Source: Spirosoma endophyticum
GTDB taxonomy: Bacteria; Bacteroidota; Bacteroidia; Cytophagales; Spirosomataceae
Direction: 5' to 3'
Assembly: GCF_900112365.1 (NCBI RefSeq)
Contig: NZ_FOLQ01000014.1
Span: 1-64,000, forward strand
DNA length: 64,000 bases
Shown: in pieces, positions 45,222 through 53,904 of the stretch
Layout: every line of letters starts with the position of its first letter
Position numbering within the stretch: the first letter of the stretch is position 1
The notes under the pieces: model-generated
The model's input: only the letters and a program-made list of their open reading frames with translations
Database searches by the model: none
What the model was told of the DNA's origin: nothing
Position numbers and translations under genes: made by a program

Positions 45222-45248
45222 TTGACACTCATCAAAAATAGAACTAAA

Positions 45249-45731
45249 ATGACCGAAAAAAATTTAGAAATTGATAATACAGATCTGAAAATCCTGAGTT
45301 TGCTGATGCAGGATGCGAATATGGCCTACACCGAAATTGGCAAGCGCATATTTGTGTCGGGTGGTACGGTTCACGTCCGGATGAATAAAATGAAGCAGAT
45401 GGGCATTGTTCGGGGCTCTCAACTGGTTATCGATCACGCCAAGCTCGGCTGGGATATCAGCGCATTCCTGGGTATCTATCTAGATAAAAGCTCTCTTTAC
45501 GAAGACGTTTCCAGACAATTGGAGAAAATTCCTGAGGTCGTCAATGTTCATTATACGACCGGTATTTATAGCATTTTTGCTAAGATCGTTTGCCGCGATA
45601 CCCAGCATCTGCGCGAAGTATTACACGATAAAATTCAGAAAGTAGGTGGTATTCAACGTACTGAAACGTTTATATCCCTTGAGGAAAGCGTGAACCGTCC
45701 GATTCCTTTTGCGGAAGGGCAAGGCGCATAG
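45249..45731 (+). CDS. Lrp/AsnC-family transcriptional regulator
   Basis: The start is put at the ATG at 45249, downstream of the promoter box; an upstream TTG extension overlaps that box. The protein has 160 residues. The N-terminal helix-turn-helix reads LDxTDLKILSLLMQDANMAY and TEIGKRIFVSGGTVHVRMNK. The C-terminal RAM/AsnC ligand-binding domain includes AFLGIYLDKSSLYEDV and VNVHYTTGIYSIFAKI. These regulators sense amino acids and form octamers. It is followed by hslV after 124 bases. Target genes are unknown; it may control itself or the divergent RNA. Confidence 0.92.
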   Translation: MTEKNLEIDNTDLKILSLLMQDANMAYTEIGKRIFVSGGTVHVRMNKMKQMGIVRGSQLVIDHAKLGWDISAFLGIYLDKSSLYEDVSRQLEKIPEVVNVHYTTGIYSIFAKIVCRDTQHLREVLHDKIQKVGGIQRTETFISLEESVNRPIPFAEGQGA

Positions 45732-45855
45732 GGCATGGAGGACGGAGCGTGGTGTAAAAAGTTTACTCGGATTGCCATGCTCCTGGCACAAGGCTCCTGG
45801 CTTTTGAACCCTAAAGGGCTTTCGCTACGTTATATCTCCCAATAAACACAAGTTC

Positions 45856-46395
45856 ATGCAACCTAAAATTCACGCAACTACAGTAGTTGGTATTCGGCAC
45901 AATGGCCACGTAGCACTCGGTGCCGATGGCCAGGCTACAATGGGTAATACAGTCGCTAAAAGTAATGTTCGTAAAGTTCGCGTTCTGATGGGCGGTAAAG
46001 TACTGGCGGGCTTCGCTGGTTCTACAGCCGACGCCTTTACGCTGATCGAACGCTTCGAAGAAAAACTCAACGCCTACGGTGGTAACCTCAAACGAGCGGC
46101 CATTGAACTGGCCAAAGACTGGCGCACGGATCGATATCTACGCAAACTCGAAGCGATGCTGATTGTCGCGTCTAAAGAAGATTTATTGCTGGTGTCCGGT
46201 ACTGGTGATGTGATCGAACCGGATGCGGATGTGGCCGCCATCGGCTCGGGGGGAATGTATGCCCAGTCGGCGGCATTGGCTTTAAAGAAACACGCGTCTA
46301 GTCTTTCGGCTGAAGAAATGGTACGTGAAAGCCTGCATATTGCGGCTGATGTATGTATCTATACGAACCATAATCTGGTCGTCGAAACGTTATAA
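45856..46395 (+). CDS. hslV: ATP-dependent protease proteolytic subunit HslV
   Basis: A protein of 179 residues, the usual length. After a short propeptide MQPKIHA the catalytic N-terminal threonine T8 follows in TTVVGIRHNG. GHVALGADGQATMG, RKVRVLMGGKVLAGFAG and AIGSGGMYAQSAALAL are signatures of the ClpQ/HslV family of N-terminal nucleophile proteases, which form a double hexamer. The unfoldase partner HslU is not in the vicinity: the next gene is a histidine kinase. So hslU must lie elsewhere in the genome. Confidence 0.95.
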   Translation: MQPKIHATTVVGIRHNGHVALGADGQATMGNTVAKSNVRKVRVLMGGKVLAGFAGSTADAFTLIERFEEKLNAYGGNLKRAAIELAKDWRTDRYLRKLEAMLIVASKEDLLLVSGTGDVIEPDADVAAIGSGGMYAQSAALALKKHASSLSAEEMVRESLHIAADVCIYTNHNLVVETL

Positions 46396-46454
46396 AGTAA
46401 CTGACCCCGATTTTGGTAGGTCGTAGCATTTCCGTCATTTACCTGTTCTTTTTC

Positions 46455-46462
46455 TATCTTTG
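46455..46462 (+). promoter_or_regulatory. -7 promoter box of the CHASE3 kinase operon
   Basis: TATCTTTG matches TAnnTTTG; the ATG at 46487 is 24 bases downstream. The -33 half is weak. Confidence 0.55.
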
Positions 46463-46486
46463 TGATAGAGTAAGTTGTCTAACGTT

Positions 46487-47965
46487 ATGCGAATTTCCAA
46501 TCGATTTGCTCCCAGACTGATGAGCCGACGCATTGCGTTGAGTTTCGTTATCGCTATGGTGCTGATTGCATCAGGTTTTGCCATATCGTTTTACAGCTAC
46601 AATCGGTATGGCGAAGATATGGAGTTGATTCGGCGCACGTATCAGGTGACGGGTGCTCTTGAAAATACCCTTTCACTCATTAAAGATGTGGAGACTGGTT
46701 CGCGTGGCTACGTTATTACCAATGACACTACGTATCTGGAGCCCTATCGAACGGCACTACGTTTATTGCCGGGACAAATACGCCAATTGCGGGCGCTCAT
46801 TGTTGATAATAAAGTACAGATTCAGCGTCGGGTTTTGCTTGAGAAACTTATTGAGGACAAACTGGCCGTAACCCAGGTTCGATTAGGTGTTAAAGTATCC
46901 AATATAAAGAATCAGGCAATAAGTGCGAAAAGTAAGCGTAGTATGGACGTTCTGCGACGTCATGTTGCGTTGATGGTTGATACTGAGCAGACCCTGATGG
47001 GCGTTCGATACAGACAGGCCGAACGTTCGTTTCGCAATACGCTCATACTTATTTTCGGACTGTCGATGCTAACGTTTCTTGTCCTGGCGCTTTCTTATCG
47101 AATGCTTGAAGAGGAACTGGCGCGACGACAGAAAAACGAAGATCAATTACACGAATACGAAGATCAATTGAAAGGACAAATCCGACAACTGGAATCCTCA
47201 AACGAAGAATTGGAGCGCTTTGCTTTTGTCGCCAGCCACGATTTGCAGGAGCCGTTGCGTAAGATTCAGTCATTCGCCAATCTGATTACCGATCGATATG
47301 GTAATTTGTTCGATTCGGACAGCCTGCTGTTTATGGGCAAAATTTCGCACTCCGCTGAGCGAATGTCCAAACTTATTAAAGACCTGCTGAATTTTTCGCG
47401 GATTTCAAATCATCAGGATACGTTCAAAACGGTGCAGCTTAGCGATATTGTGCAGCGCATTCTGGACGATCAGGAGTTGCGAATCAAGGGACTGGATGTT
47501 CAGGTTGAGGTGGGTAGCTTACCCGCCATTTCAGCAGTCGCCAGTCAGATGGACCATCTGTTCAATAACCTGATTTCGAATGCACTCAAGTTCATACGGC
47601 CCGATGTTCGGCCAATGCTACGCATTCAGGCACAAGCCGTAGACGGCGATAAGTATGACGGCCTGATTCCGGGTCGCCAATACGTTGAAATTATCATTGA
47701 GGATAACGGGATCGGATTCGAGGAAAAATACCTGGAACATATTTTTAAAGTTTTTCAACGATTACACGGCAAAAGCGCCTTTGAAGGTACTGGTATTGGG
47801 CTGGCTATCTGCAAGCGGGTTGTCGTGTATCATCATGGCTACATAACAGCGCGTAGTAGACCCAATGAAGGAGCTACTTTTGTGGTTGTTTTGCCAGAAA
47901 GTCAATCAATACAACATCATGACAGACCAACTTCAACCGAAGCCTATTCATATCCTGCTGGTTGA
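46487..47965 (+). CDS. CHASE3-domain sensor histidine kinase
   Basis: Start at ATG 46487; an upstream TTG adds four residues and overlaps the leader. The protein has 492 residues. A first membrane helix (SFVIAMVLIASGFAISFY) is followed by a periplasmic CHASE3 domain (ENTLSLIKDVETGSRGYVIT, about 45-175) and a second helix (LILIFGLSMLTFLVLAL). A coiled coil then leads to HisKA with the phospho-histidine in FAFVASHDLQEPLRKIQSF. The HATPase part shows NNLISNALKF, EDNGIGFEEKY and GTGIGLAICKR. It resembles phytochrome-type kinases in the DHp (SHDLQEPLR). The last 47 bases overlap the response regulator gene, so the two are translationally coupled and form a cognate pair. Confidence 0.94.
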   Translation: MRISNRFAPRLMSRRIALSFVIAMVLIASGFAISFYSYNRYGEDMELIRRTYQVTGALENTLSLIKDVETGSRGYVITNDTTYLEPYRTALRLLPGQIRQLRALIVDNKVQIQRRVLLEKLIEDKLAVTQVRLGVKVSNIKNQAISAKSKRSMDVLRRHVALMVDTEQTLMGVRYRQAERSFRNTLILIFGLSMLTFLVLALSYRMLEEELARRQKNEDQLHEYEDQLKGQIRQLESSNEELERFAFVASHDLQEPLRKIQSFANLITDRYGNLFDSDSLLFMGKISHSAERMSKLIKDLLNFSRISNHQDTFKTVQLSDIVQRILDDQELRIKGLDVQVEVGSLPAISAVASQMDHLFNNLISNALKFIRPDVRPMLRIQAQAVDGDKYDGLIPGRQYVEIIIEDNGIGFEEKYLEHIFKVFQRLHGKSAFEGTGIGLAICKRVVVYHHGYITARSRPNEGATFVVVLPESQSIQHHDRPTSTEAYSYPAG

Positions 47966-48383
47966 TGACGACGAAGACGACCGTTACTTAACACGAGAGG
48001 CTTTTCATCAACACTATCCATCCAGCCGTATTTCATTTGCGGAAGATGGAGAAGATTTGCTGAATTTTTTAAAGTATGAGGGGCCCTATAGTGGCGCACC
48101 CCATCCGCTGCCGGAGCTAATTCTGCTGGACCTGAATATGCCCCGCAAGGATGGTCGTGAAGTCTTACGTGAGATTAAAGCTAATGAACAATTTCGCCAC
48201 ATCCCAATTGTTGTGCTGACTACGTCGGATGCGAAAGAAGACATTGAAACCTCGTACTTCAATGGAGCTAACAGCTTCATTACCAAACCGCCAACCTTCC
48301 AGCGGCTTAGCGAAGTCACGAAAGCAATTGGCCAGTACTGGTTTAACGTAGTAACCATCTGCGAACACGCTGATGAGGAATAA
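47919..48383 (+). CDS. single-domain response regulator, Rcp1-like
   Basis: Start at ATG 47919, where MTDQLQPKPIHILLVDDDED begins; a longer frame from 47865 lies wholly inside the kinase gene. The protein has 154 residues: one receiver domain with DDDEDD acidic pocket, phosphoacceptor Asp in LILLDLNMPRKDG and the Lys in FITKPPTF. There is no output domain. It overlaps the CHASE3 kinase gene by 47 bases. CheY-like regulators paired with a SHDLQEPLR-type kinase act as phosphate shuttles. The stop coincides with the start of a palindromic repeat. Confidence 0.93.
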   Translation: MTDQLQPKPIHILLVDDDEDDRYLTREAFHQHYPSSRISFAEDGEDLLNFLKYEGPYSGAPHPLPELILLDLNMPRKDGREVLREIKANEQFRHIPIVVLTTSDAKEDIETSYFNGANSFITKPPTFQRLSEVTKAIGQYWFNVVTICEHADEE

Positions 48384-48497
48384 AAATGGTTTACGGTATT
48401 CGGTTTATGACGGTCCGTCGCTACGGTGAGCTGGCCGGTGCGGTATGTGCATAGTGATGTGTAGGCGCTCCCTAGACCGAATACCGTAAACCATTTT
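48383..48497. repeat. dispersed palindromic element, copy 2
   Basis: Perfect 22-bp inverted arms, AAAATGGTTTACGGTATTCG plus GT at 48383-48404 and its complement at 48476-48497, enclose 71 bases with GCCGGTGCGGT. Arm and core match the element at 15017-15110. The arms touch the stop codons of two convergent genes, so the repeat also supplies a bidirectional terminator. Confidence 0.75.
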
Positions 48498-50040
48498 ACG
48501 CTCCACGTACCCCTACCAGTGCTACGAAAATCTTTTCCAGTTCACGGGTTACGGTGCGGCTTTGGCCGGGTGTAAATTTGTTCACCAACAGGCAGAAACT
48601 CATCCGTTCGCCGTCGGGAGCCGTGAAATAGCCCGCATAGGCCCGGACGCCTTCAATAGATCCGCTCTTCGCCCGAATGTTACCAGCGGCTGCTGTGCCA
48701 CGGGCCAGCCAACGGACGGTGCCTGTCTGCCCCATAACCGGAATGGTTTCATAAAACGTCTGAAACGCTTTTTCGCGGCCCATTGCGCTCAGGATGCTAG
48801 TCATATTGTCGGGAGTGAGGGCGCCCGTGGTCGATAGACCGCTGCCATCCCGAATGCGAAAACCGTCTAACGATACGCCTTTGTTTTTCCAGAATTTGAC
48901 CAACGCTTCAATCGCTGTATCGTTCGATCGAACGGTTTTGTCCAGGGCCAGCGCGGTTGTACGTAGCATGGCTTCGGCGTAGAGATTAAGGCTCTGGAAA
49001 TTTGTCTGGAGCACCAGGTCTGACAGCGTTGGCGATGTATGTTGGTTGAGAACGGTACGTTTCCCCAACATCTCGATGGTTGCCGGTATTCCTCCGCCGA
49101 TTGAGACGGGTGGACTGTAAACTGTTACATTGTCCTGAATTAGTTGGTTATAAAGAGCATACGCGGAGAAATAAGCCGGATCGGGCAAGGCGCCTTTCAC
49201 GCTGAACTCATTCGCTGGTTCGCCCATCGGCACCTTGCCGACAAGCCAATGCTGATTCAAGAAAGGAGCACCGTAAATGGTCACCTGATCGCCGGTGTTG
49301 GCCGCATCGGTTGTGACGGAATTACGAAAGGTCATGTAGGAGAGAAGTGGGTCCGTACGTAGTATACTGGCTGGTGCACCAACCGACTTGCCTGGTCTGA
49401 AAAACACGCGATATAAATTCTCATTGATATTCAGCGCACTCAGGCTGGCACCGTAGTAGTTTCCCAAATCGCCAAATGGCCACGTATCGGGGGTCGTCAG
49501 GTCACTGTACAGGCTGGCGTCGCCAACGACACTGCCCTGAATTCGGCGGATGCCAGCGGTTTTAACGGCCAGCGACCAACTTTTAAGCAACGCTGGCAAA
49601 TCATAGTAATTGGGAAATCGCCAGCTACCCAGTGAAGGATCACCGGTACCGCGAATGTATAGATTACCGGTCAACACACTATCCTTAATGGTACCGTCGT
49701 ATTCGAGTAACGTAGTAAAAGTGTAATTGGCCCCCAGCACACTCAGCGCCGTTGCCGTCGTAATAAGTTTAAGCGTTGAAGCCGATGGTAGACTTTGGCG
49801 GGCGTTAATATTAACAATTTCTTCGCCATCGCGTACGCGCCGAACAGACAGAGCGACCGTTCCGAAACGGACCGCTGGACTAGCCTGAAATGCATCTATC
49901 TGCCTGATTAGATGCTGCGTAGCCAGTGAATCGGCGGGTTGTTGGTCCTGAGAAAACGTATTCGACGGTGCACAGTAGGTACACAAAAGACCAAATAAGA
50001 ATACCGATAAGTAAGTCGAAAAGTGAGGGGTAAAGCGCAT
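48496..50040 (-). CDS. dacB: D-alanyl-D-alanine carboxypeptidase/endopeptidase (PBP4/DacB type)
   Basis: Start at ATG 50040 (MRFTPHFSTYLSVFLFGLLC signal peptide); a longer frame to 50109 overlaps the promoter. The protein has about 514 residues. Penicillin-binding motifs of the class C group are present: SxxK in SASTLKLITT, SxN in QSLNLYAEAM and KTG-like KSG in IRAKSGSIEGVRAY. An inserted domain between the first two motifs (about 110-290) matches PBP4. It trims peptidoglycan cross-links in the periplasm. It ends inside a palindromic repeat and is divergent from the beta-CASP gene through back-to-back promoters. Confidence 0.93.
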   Translation of the reverse strand: MRFTPHFSTYLSVFLFGLLCTYCAPSNTFSQDQQPADSLATQHLIRQIDAFQASPAVRFGTVALSVRRVRDGEEIVNINARQSLPSASTLKLITTATALSVLGANYTFTTLLEYDGTIKDSVLTGNLYIRGTGDPSLGSWRFPNYYDLPALLKSWSLAVKTAGIRRIQGSVVGDASLYSDLTTPDTWPFGDLGNYYGASLSALNINENLYRVFFRPGKSVGAPASILRTDPLLSYMTFRNSVTTDAANTGDQVTIYGAPFLNQHWLVGKVPMGEPANEFSVKGALPDPAYFSAYALYNQLIQDNVTVYSPPVSIGGGIPATIEMLGKRTVLNQHTSPTLSDLVLQTNFQSLNLYAEAMLRTTALALDKTVRSNDTAIEALVKFWKNKGVSLDGFRIRDGSGLSTTGALTPDNMTSILSAMGREKAFQTFYETIPVMGQTGTVRWLARGTAAAGNIRAKSGSIEGVRAYAGYFTAPDGERMSFCLLVNKFTPGQSRTVTRELEKIFVALVGVRGA

Positions 50041-50074
50041 TTGGGAACAGTTAGGCGATTCGGGCGGTATTTCG

Positions 50075-50090
50075 TACTTTTGCAAACTTA
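50075..50090. promoter_or_regulatory. back-to-back divergent promoter boxes
   Basis: TACTTTTG on the plus strand (50075-50082) abuts TAAGTTTG on the minus strand (50083-50090). Both fit TAnnTTTG. The plus box would serve the beta-CASP gene (ATG 50175), the minus box dacB (ATG 50040). RNA polymerase can hardly occupy both at once, so the two genes may be expressed in competition. Confidence 0.6.
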
Positions 50091-50174
50091 CAAAATACGC
50101 GCCACCCAACTTGTTTTAGAACCACCCTTCTCAAGACATCGAGTAAACGCCACTGAATCGTTAAAGTTGTACGC

Positions 50175-51620
50175 ATGAAATTATCATTTCTGGGGGCGGC
50201 CCGGCAGGTAACAGGTAGTATGTACCTGCTGGAACTGGAGGATGATTACCGCATCCTGATTGACTGTGGGTCCGATATGGAACGGTCCGCGCCACGAGAG
50301 GCCAGTTCCAACGGGCAGACAGCCCCCGCCGTTACTCATCCGGGATTTTTTCCGTTTGAGGCTTCAAGTATAAATTTAGTGCTGCTGACCCATGCACACG
50401 TGGATCACTCGGGCAACTTACCTAACCTGTTTCGCGAAGGCTACGAAGGGCAGATTCTATGCACGGAACCGACTTTCGCCCTGACCAACGTATTGCTCAA
50501 AGATGCTGCTTCACTCAACCAGAAGCGCATCAATGAGCTGAATACGAGCAAAAAGCAACGGGTGAAAGAGCGGCAGAGCCAGATGCAGAAGGATCTGTTC
50601 CTGGACAGACAAGTCCGTGAGGCTATGGAAAACGTAGTGCCCATTGCCTTCAATCGAAAGTTTAAGGTAGCCGACGGCGTAGATGTTACGTTCATTCCGG
50701 CGGGGCATTTACTGGGTGCTGCTCATATTGTCATTAACGTAACCGAAAACGGAGAGCGCAAGAGCATCTGTTTTTCGGGCGATATTGGCCGTAAAAACTA
50801 CCCGCTTTTAGTCGATCCAGCCCCCGTTCCAGCCGTAGATTACCTTATCTGCGAAAGCACCTACGGCAACCGGCTTCATGAGAATCTGATGTCGCCTGAA
50901 GATGCGCTGGCTGATATTATTCAGCGGACGTGCATTGATATTCCGGGGCGGCTGATCATCCCATCGTTCAGCGTTGGCCGAACACAGGCACTGCTCTATA
51001 CCCTTAATCGGCTCTACACCGAGCGAAATTTTCCGCCAATCAAAGTTTTTTCGGATAGCCCAATGGGCTACGAAAGTACTAAGGTGTATATGCAGCACGT
51101 CAAAATGCTGAATAGCGAAGCCAAAGAATTTTACAAGGAGAACGAAACCTTGTTCGATTTTCAGAATTTCCAGTTTCTGGAATCATCGAAAGCCAGTAAA
51201 GCCGTATCGAACTACGGTGAGCCTTGCATTATCATTTCGTCGTCGGGCATGGTGCAGGGTGGTCGGGTCGAATACCACGTTGCCGAGAACATCAGCAATC
51301 CGTACGCAACGATTTTGATCATTGGGTACTGTGCAGAAGGGACACTTGGCTGGCGCTTATTGAATGGACAACAAACGCTCAGTATTAAGGGTAACGACCA
51401 CCAGGTGCTGGCCAACATTGAAAAAATTGACGTGTTCAGCGGCCACGGCGACCGTAATGACCTGATTAATTTTGTTGAAATGCAGTCGCCCGAAACCCTC
51501 AAACGTATTTTCCTGGTTCATGGCGAATACGAAAGTATGGAATCGTTCAAAGCCACCCTGGCCGAAGAAGGTTTTCCGCAGGTGATTATTCCGAAAAAAG
51601 GCGAAAGCTTTGAATTATAA
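50175..51620 (+). CDS. MBL-fold beta-CASP RNA-processing hydrolase (CPSF73-like)
   Basis: A protein of 481 residues. The metallo-beta-lactamase core has LLTHAHVDHSGNLP (H73, H75, D77, H78 binding zinc) and CFSGDIGRKNYP. The beta-CASP insert holds CESTYGNRLHE, IIPSFSVGRTQALLYTL and FSDSPMGYESTKVY. The C-terminal RMMBL part has IISSSGMVQGGRVEYH, SGHGDRNDLI and LVHGEYESMESFK. Enzymes of this YSH1-like group are RNA endo- or exonucleases. In Bacteroidota such stand-alone proteins are common and probably act in RNA maturation or decay. accA follows after a hairpin. Confidence 0.94.
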   Translation: MKLSFLGAARQVTGSMYLLELEDDYRILIDCGSDMERSAPREASSNGQTAPAVTHPGFFPFEASSINLVLLTHAHVDHSGNLPNLFREGYEGQILCTEPTFALTNVLLKDAASLNQKRINELNTSKKQRVKERQSQMQKDLFLDRQVREAMENVVPIAFNRKFKVADGVDVTFIPAGHLLGAAHIVINVTENGERKSICFSGDIGRKNYPLLVDPAPVPAVDYLICESTYGNRLHENLMSPEDALADIIQRTCIDIPGRLIIPSFSVGRTQALLYTLNRLYTERNFPPIKVFSDSPMGYESTKVYMQHVKMLNSEAKEFYKENETLFDFQNFQFLESSKASKAVSNYGEPCIIISSSGMVQGGRVEYHVAENISNPYATILIIGYCAEGTLGWRLLNGQQTLSIKGNDHQVLANIEKIDVFSGHGDRNDLINFVEMQSPETLKRIFLVHGEYESMESFKATLAEEGFPQVIIPKKGESFEL

Positions 51621-51684
51621 GTCGAAAGTCATCAGTCAATAGTCGTCAGTTTACCTGTTGGCTATTGACTGATGACTTTCGACT
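51620..51684. terminator. long hairpin between the beta-CASP gene and accA
   Basis: A perfect 23-bp stem (AGTCGAAAGTCATCAGTCAA plus TAG; 51620-51642 with 51662-51684) with a 19-base loop begins at the stop codon and ends 14 bases before the accA start at 51698. The spacing leaves little room for a separate accA promoter, so it may modulate read-through and not stop it. Confidence 0.65.
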
Positions 51685-51697
51685 AATGACTTCTTTT

Positions 51698-52651
51698 ATG
51701 AGAACATACCTCGATTTTGAGAAACCAATTGCCGATCTTGAAGCGCGGCTGGAGGAAACCAAAAAACTAGCGCAGACCAGTAATGTTGATGTGAGCACAG
51801 CCGTAGACGTGCTGGAACAGAGCATTGACAAACTTCGCCAGGAGATTTTTCGGAATCTGACACGCTGGCAGCGTGTCCAGCTATCGCGTCACCCTGACCG
51901 TCCTTATACCCTCGACTATATTTCGCTCATGTGCGACCAGTTCATTGAACTGCACGGTGATCGTACTGTTCGCGATGATCCGGCCATGGTGGGTGGATTT
52001 TGTCAACTGGGCGACCAGACTGTTATGATTATCGGACAGCAAAAAGGGCGAAACACCAAGCAACGTCAATATCGGAATTTTGGGATGCCAAACCCCGAGG
52101 GCTATCGTAAAGCGCTACGCCTGATGAAGTTAGCCGAGAAGTTTAATAAGCCCATTATTACATTGATCGATACGCCGGGTGCCTTTCCGGGCCTGGAAGC
52201 TGAAGAGCGGGGACAGGGTGAAGCCATTGCCCGCAACCTGAAAGAGATGTTTATGCTAACCGTACCGGTCATTTGCATCGTTATTGGCGAAGGCGCATCG
52301 GGTGGCGCCTTGGGCATTGCCATTGGCGATCGGGTGCTGATGCTGGAAAATACTTGGTACTCCGTTATTTCGCCCGAGAACTGCTCAACGATTCTTTGGC
52401 GTAGCTGGAATTTTAAGGAACAGGCGGCAGAAGCTATGAAGCTGACGGCCAGAGATATGCAGTTGAATAAACTGGTCGATGGCATTGTGGAGGAGCCACT
52501 TGGTGGGGCACATAATGATCATCAGGAAATGGCCAACCACCTGAAAGAAGTTATTCTTGAATCCCTGGCTGAACTCAGCGCTCTGGACCCACAGGAACGT
52601 ATTAATCAGCGAATTGATAAATTCTGCTCGATGGGCGTCGTGGTAGAATAG
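51698..52651 (+). CDS. accA: acetyl-CoA carboxylase carboxyltransferase subunit alpha
   Basis: Start at ATG 51698 (MRTYLDFEKPIADLEARLEE, the usual beginning of AccA); an extension to 51665 falls inside the hairpin. The protein has 317 residues against 319 in E. coli. It transfers CO2 from carboxybiotin to acetyl-CoA as an alpha2beta2 complex with AccD. Signatures are LSRHPDRPYTLDYI, FIELHGDRTVRDD, IDTPGAFPGLEAEERGQGEA and GEGASGGALGIAIGDRVLML. accD is not nearby. Confidence 0.97.
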   Translation: MRTYLDFEKPIADLEARLEETKKLAQTSNVDVSTAVDVLEQSIDKLRQEIFRNLTRWQRVQLSRHPDRPYTLDYISLMCDQFIELHGDRTVRDDPAMVGGFCQLGDQTVMIIGQQKGRNTKQRQYRNFGMPNPEGYRKALRLMKLAEKFNKPIITLIDTPGAFPGLEAEERGQGEAIARNLKEMFMLTVPVICIVIGEGASGGALGIAIGDRVLMLENTWYSVISPENCSTILWRSWNFKEQAAEAMKLTARDMQLNKLVDGIVEEPLGGAHNDHQEMANHLKEVILESLAELSALDPQERINQRIDKFCSMGVVVE

Positions 52652-52713
52652 TCTACACCGGTAATTATAGTTGCCGGGCGTTCAACGCGGTTCAAACGTA
52701 TTTTTATTCTTTT

Positions 52714-53886
52714 ATGGTTGAAAAATCCCTGCCACTGATTCGTTATGGATTAATTGCAGTTACTTTTTTTTTACTTCTCTATTTTTCAATTACGCTTCAA
52801 GCCAGAGGAGATGAAGGGGGGGCGTATTTACCCACGTTTCAACAGGCTTATGGGGTCTGGCCCGCGCTGGATATGAGCCCTTACTGGGCCATTTCATCTT
52901 TCTATTTATGGGTCATTGGCAGCCTCCAATATGCTATTGCCAGCCTGGGTATTTTAGGCGATTTTATATTACCCATTGGCCGCCTTTTCTCCTTGATCTG
53001 TTGGTTAGCCTTGGTCTATTTGCATGTAGCTTCCGGACGATATAAAGCACTGGCCATTCTGTTTAATCCGTACGTATTGATTTATGCCAGTCGTGCGCAT
53101 CCCTTATTACCCGGTATTTTACTTTTCTACATTTTCTGGAGACTGACGCTCAGGGACAAAAAAGTTGGACTCTTTTTTTTATTATTTGCCGTTAATTTTC
53201 AGGTGTTTATTGGCGGTGCGATTGGCCTATTTACGCCTAAATTTCCCCTCCAGAAAAAAGATATTGTCCGCGTTATCATTTTAGGGGTAGTGGCTATTTC
53301 TGGCGTACTGATTACCTGGTTTACCTGGGGCGGTGTATATCCTGTCAAGTTTGTAAATCATTACTTCTTTCAGCAAAATCACGTAAATGGAAAACCGTCG
53401 TTTGGTTATTTATTTACGGTGTTCATGCTGGCTGGATCGACCTTGTGGCTAACGGGGAACAGAACGGTTGCCGGGATGAAAAAATACAGGGACTATTCCT
53501 GGCTGGTCATTGGTTTCACGCTTCTGGCAGGCCTTGTGCTGTATTATATCGCTGATATTGTGGCCATTGCCAGGGAGGGAAGCCAGGTGCTTTTAAAGGA
53601 AAATTACCAGATAGGTTGGATTGCCCTGTACGTATTGATCGGATTAGGCTGGTTACGCGTGCACAGAGATCATTATTCACTATTTTTCGGGTTACTGGGT
53701 GCCGCCGTATTATTAGTTACCCTTCCTTACCTTTACGAGCGGATTTCCATATTTGCTACCATCGCTCCTTGTCTGGCCTGGTGTGGTATGACAAAAAACG
53801 AGGATCAGCAGGAAAGCCTCGTGCTGATTACAAGCTGTTTTTTTGTCGCATTTTCTGTTCTGTATCAGCTATACGGATCGCTTTGA
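52714..53886 (+). CDS. multi-spanning membrane protein, GT-C-like, function unknown
   Basis: A protein of 390 residues with about ten hydrophobic segments (near 10-28, 60-80, 85-105, 115-130, 135-155, 160-175, 190-210, 230-250, 270-290, 305-320, 340-360). The first loop after the N-terminal helix contains GDEGGAY, an acidic loop as in GT-C glycosyltransferases, which use lipid-phosphate sugars. The next gene is a GT2 enzyme of the dolichol-phosphate-mannose-synthase type, which makes such donors. So the two may form a two-step glycosylation pair. No motif fixes the acceptor. The segment has somewhat lower GC than the neighbours. Confidence 0.6.
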   Translation: MVEKSLPLIRYGLIAVTFFLLLYFSITLQARGDEGGAYLPTFQQAYGVWPALDMSPYWAISSFYLWVIGSLQYAIASLGILGDFILPIGRLFSLICWLALVYLHVASGRYKALAILFNPYVLIYASRAHPLLPGILLFYIFWRLTLRDKKVGLFFLLFAVNFQVFIGGAIGLFTPKFPLQKKDIVRVIILGVVAISGVLITWFTWGGVYPVKFVNHYFFQQNHVNGKPSFGYLFTVFMLAGSTLWLTGNRTVAGMKKYRDYSWLVIGFTLLAGLVLYYIADIVAIAREGSQVLLKENYQIGWIALYVLIGLGWLRVHRDHYSLFFGLLGAAVLLVTLPYLYERISIFATIAPCLAWCGMTKNEDQQESLVLITSCFFVAFSVLYQLYGSL

Positions 53887-53904
53887 TTTAATTCCATTTG
53901 CTCC

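Noticed and set aside
45219..45248. Extended start of the Lrp/AsnC gene at TTG 45219.
   Set aside because: It overlaps the likely -7 promoter box; ATG 45249 gives the standard N-terminus.
51665..51697. Extended accA start at TTG 51665.
   Set aside because: It falls inside the long hairpin, and the usual AccA N-terminus begins at ATG 51698.
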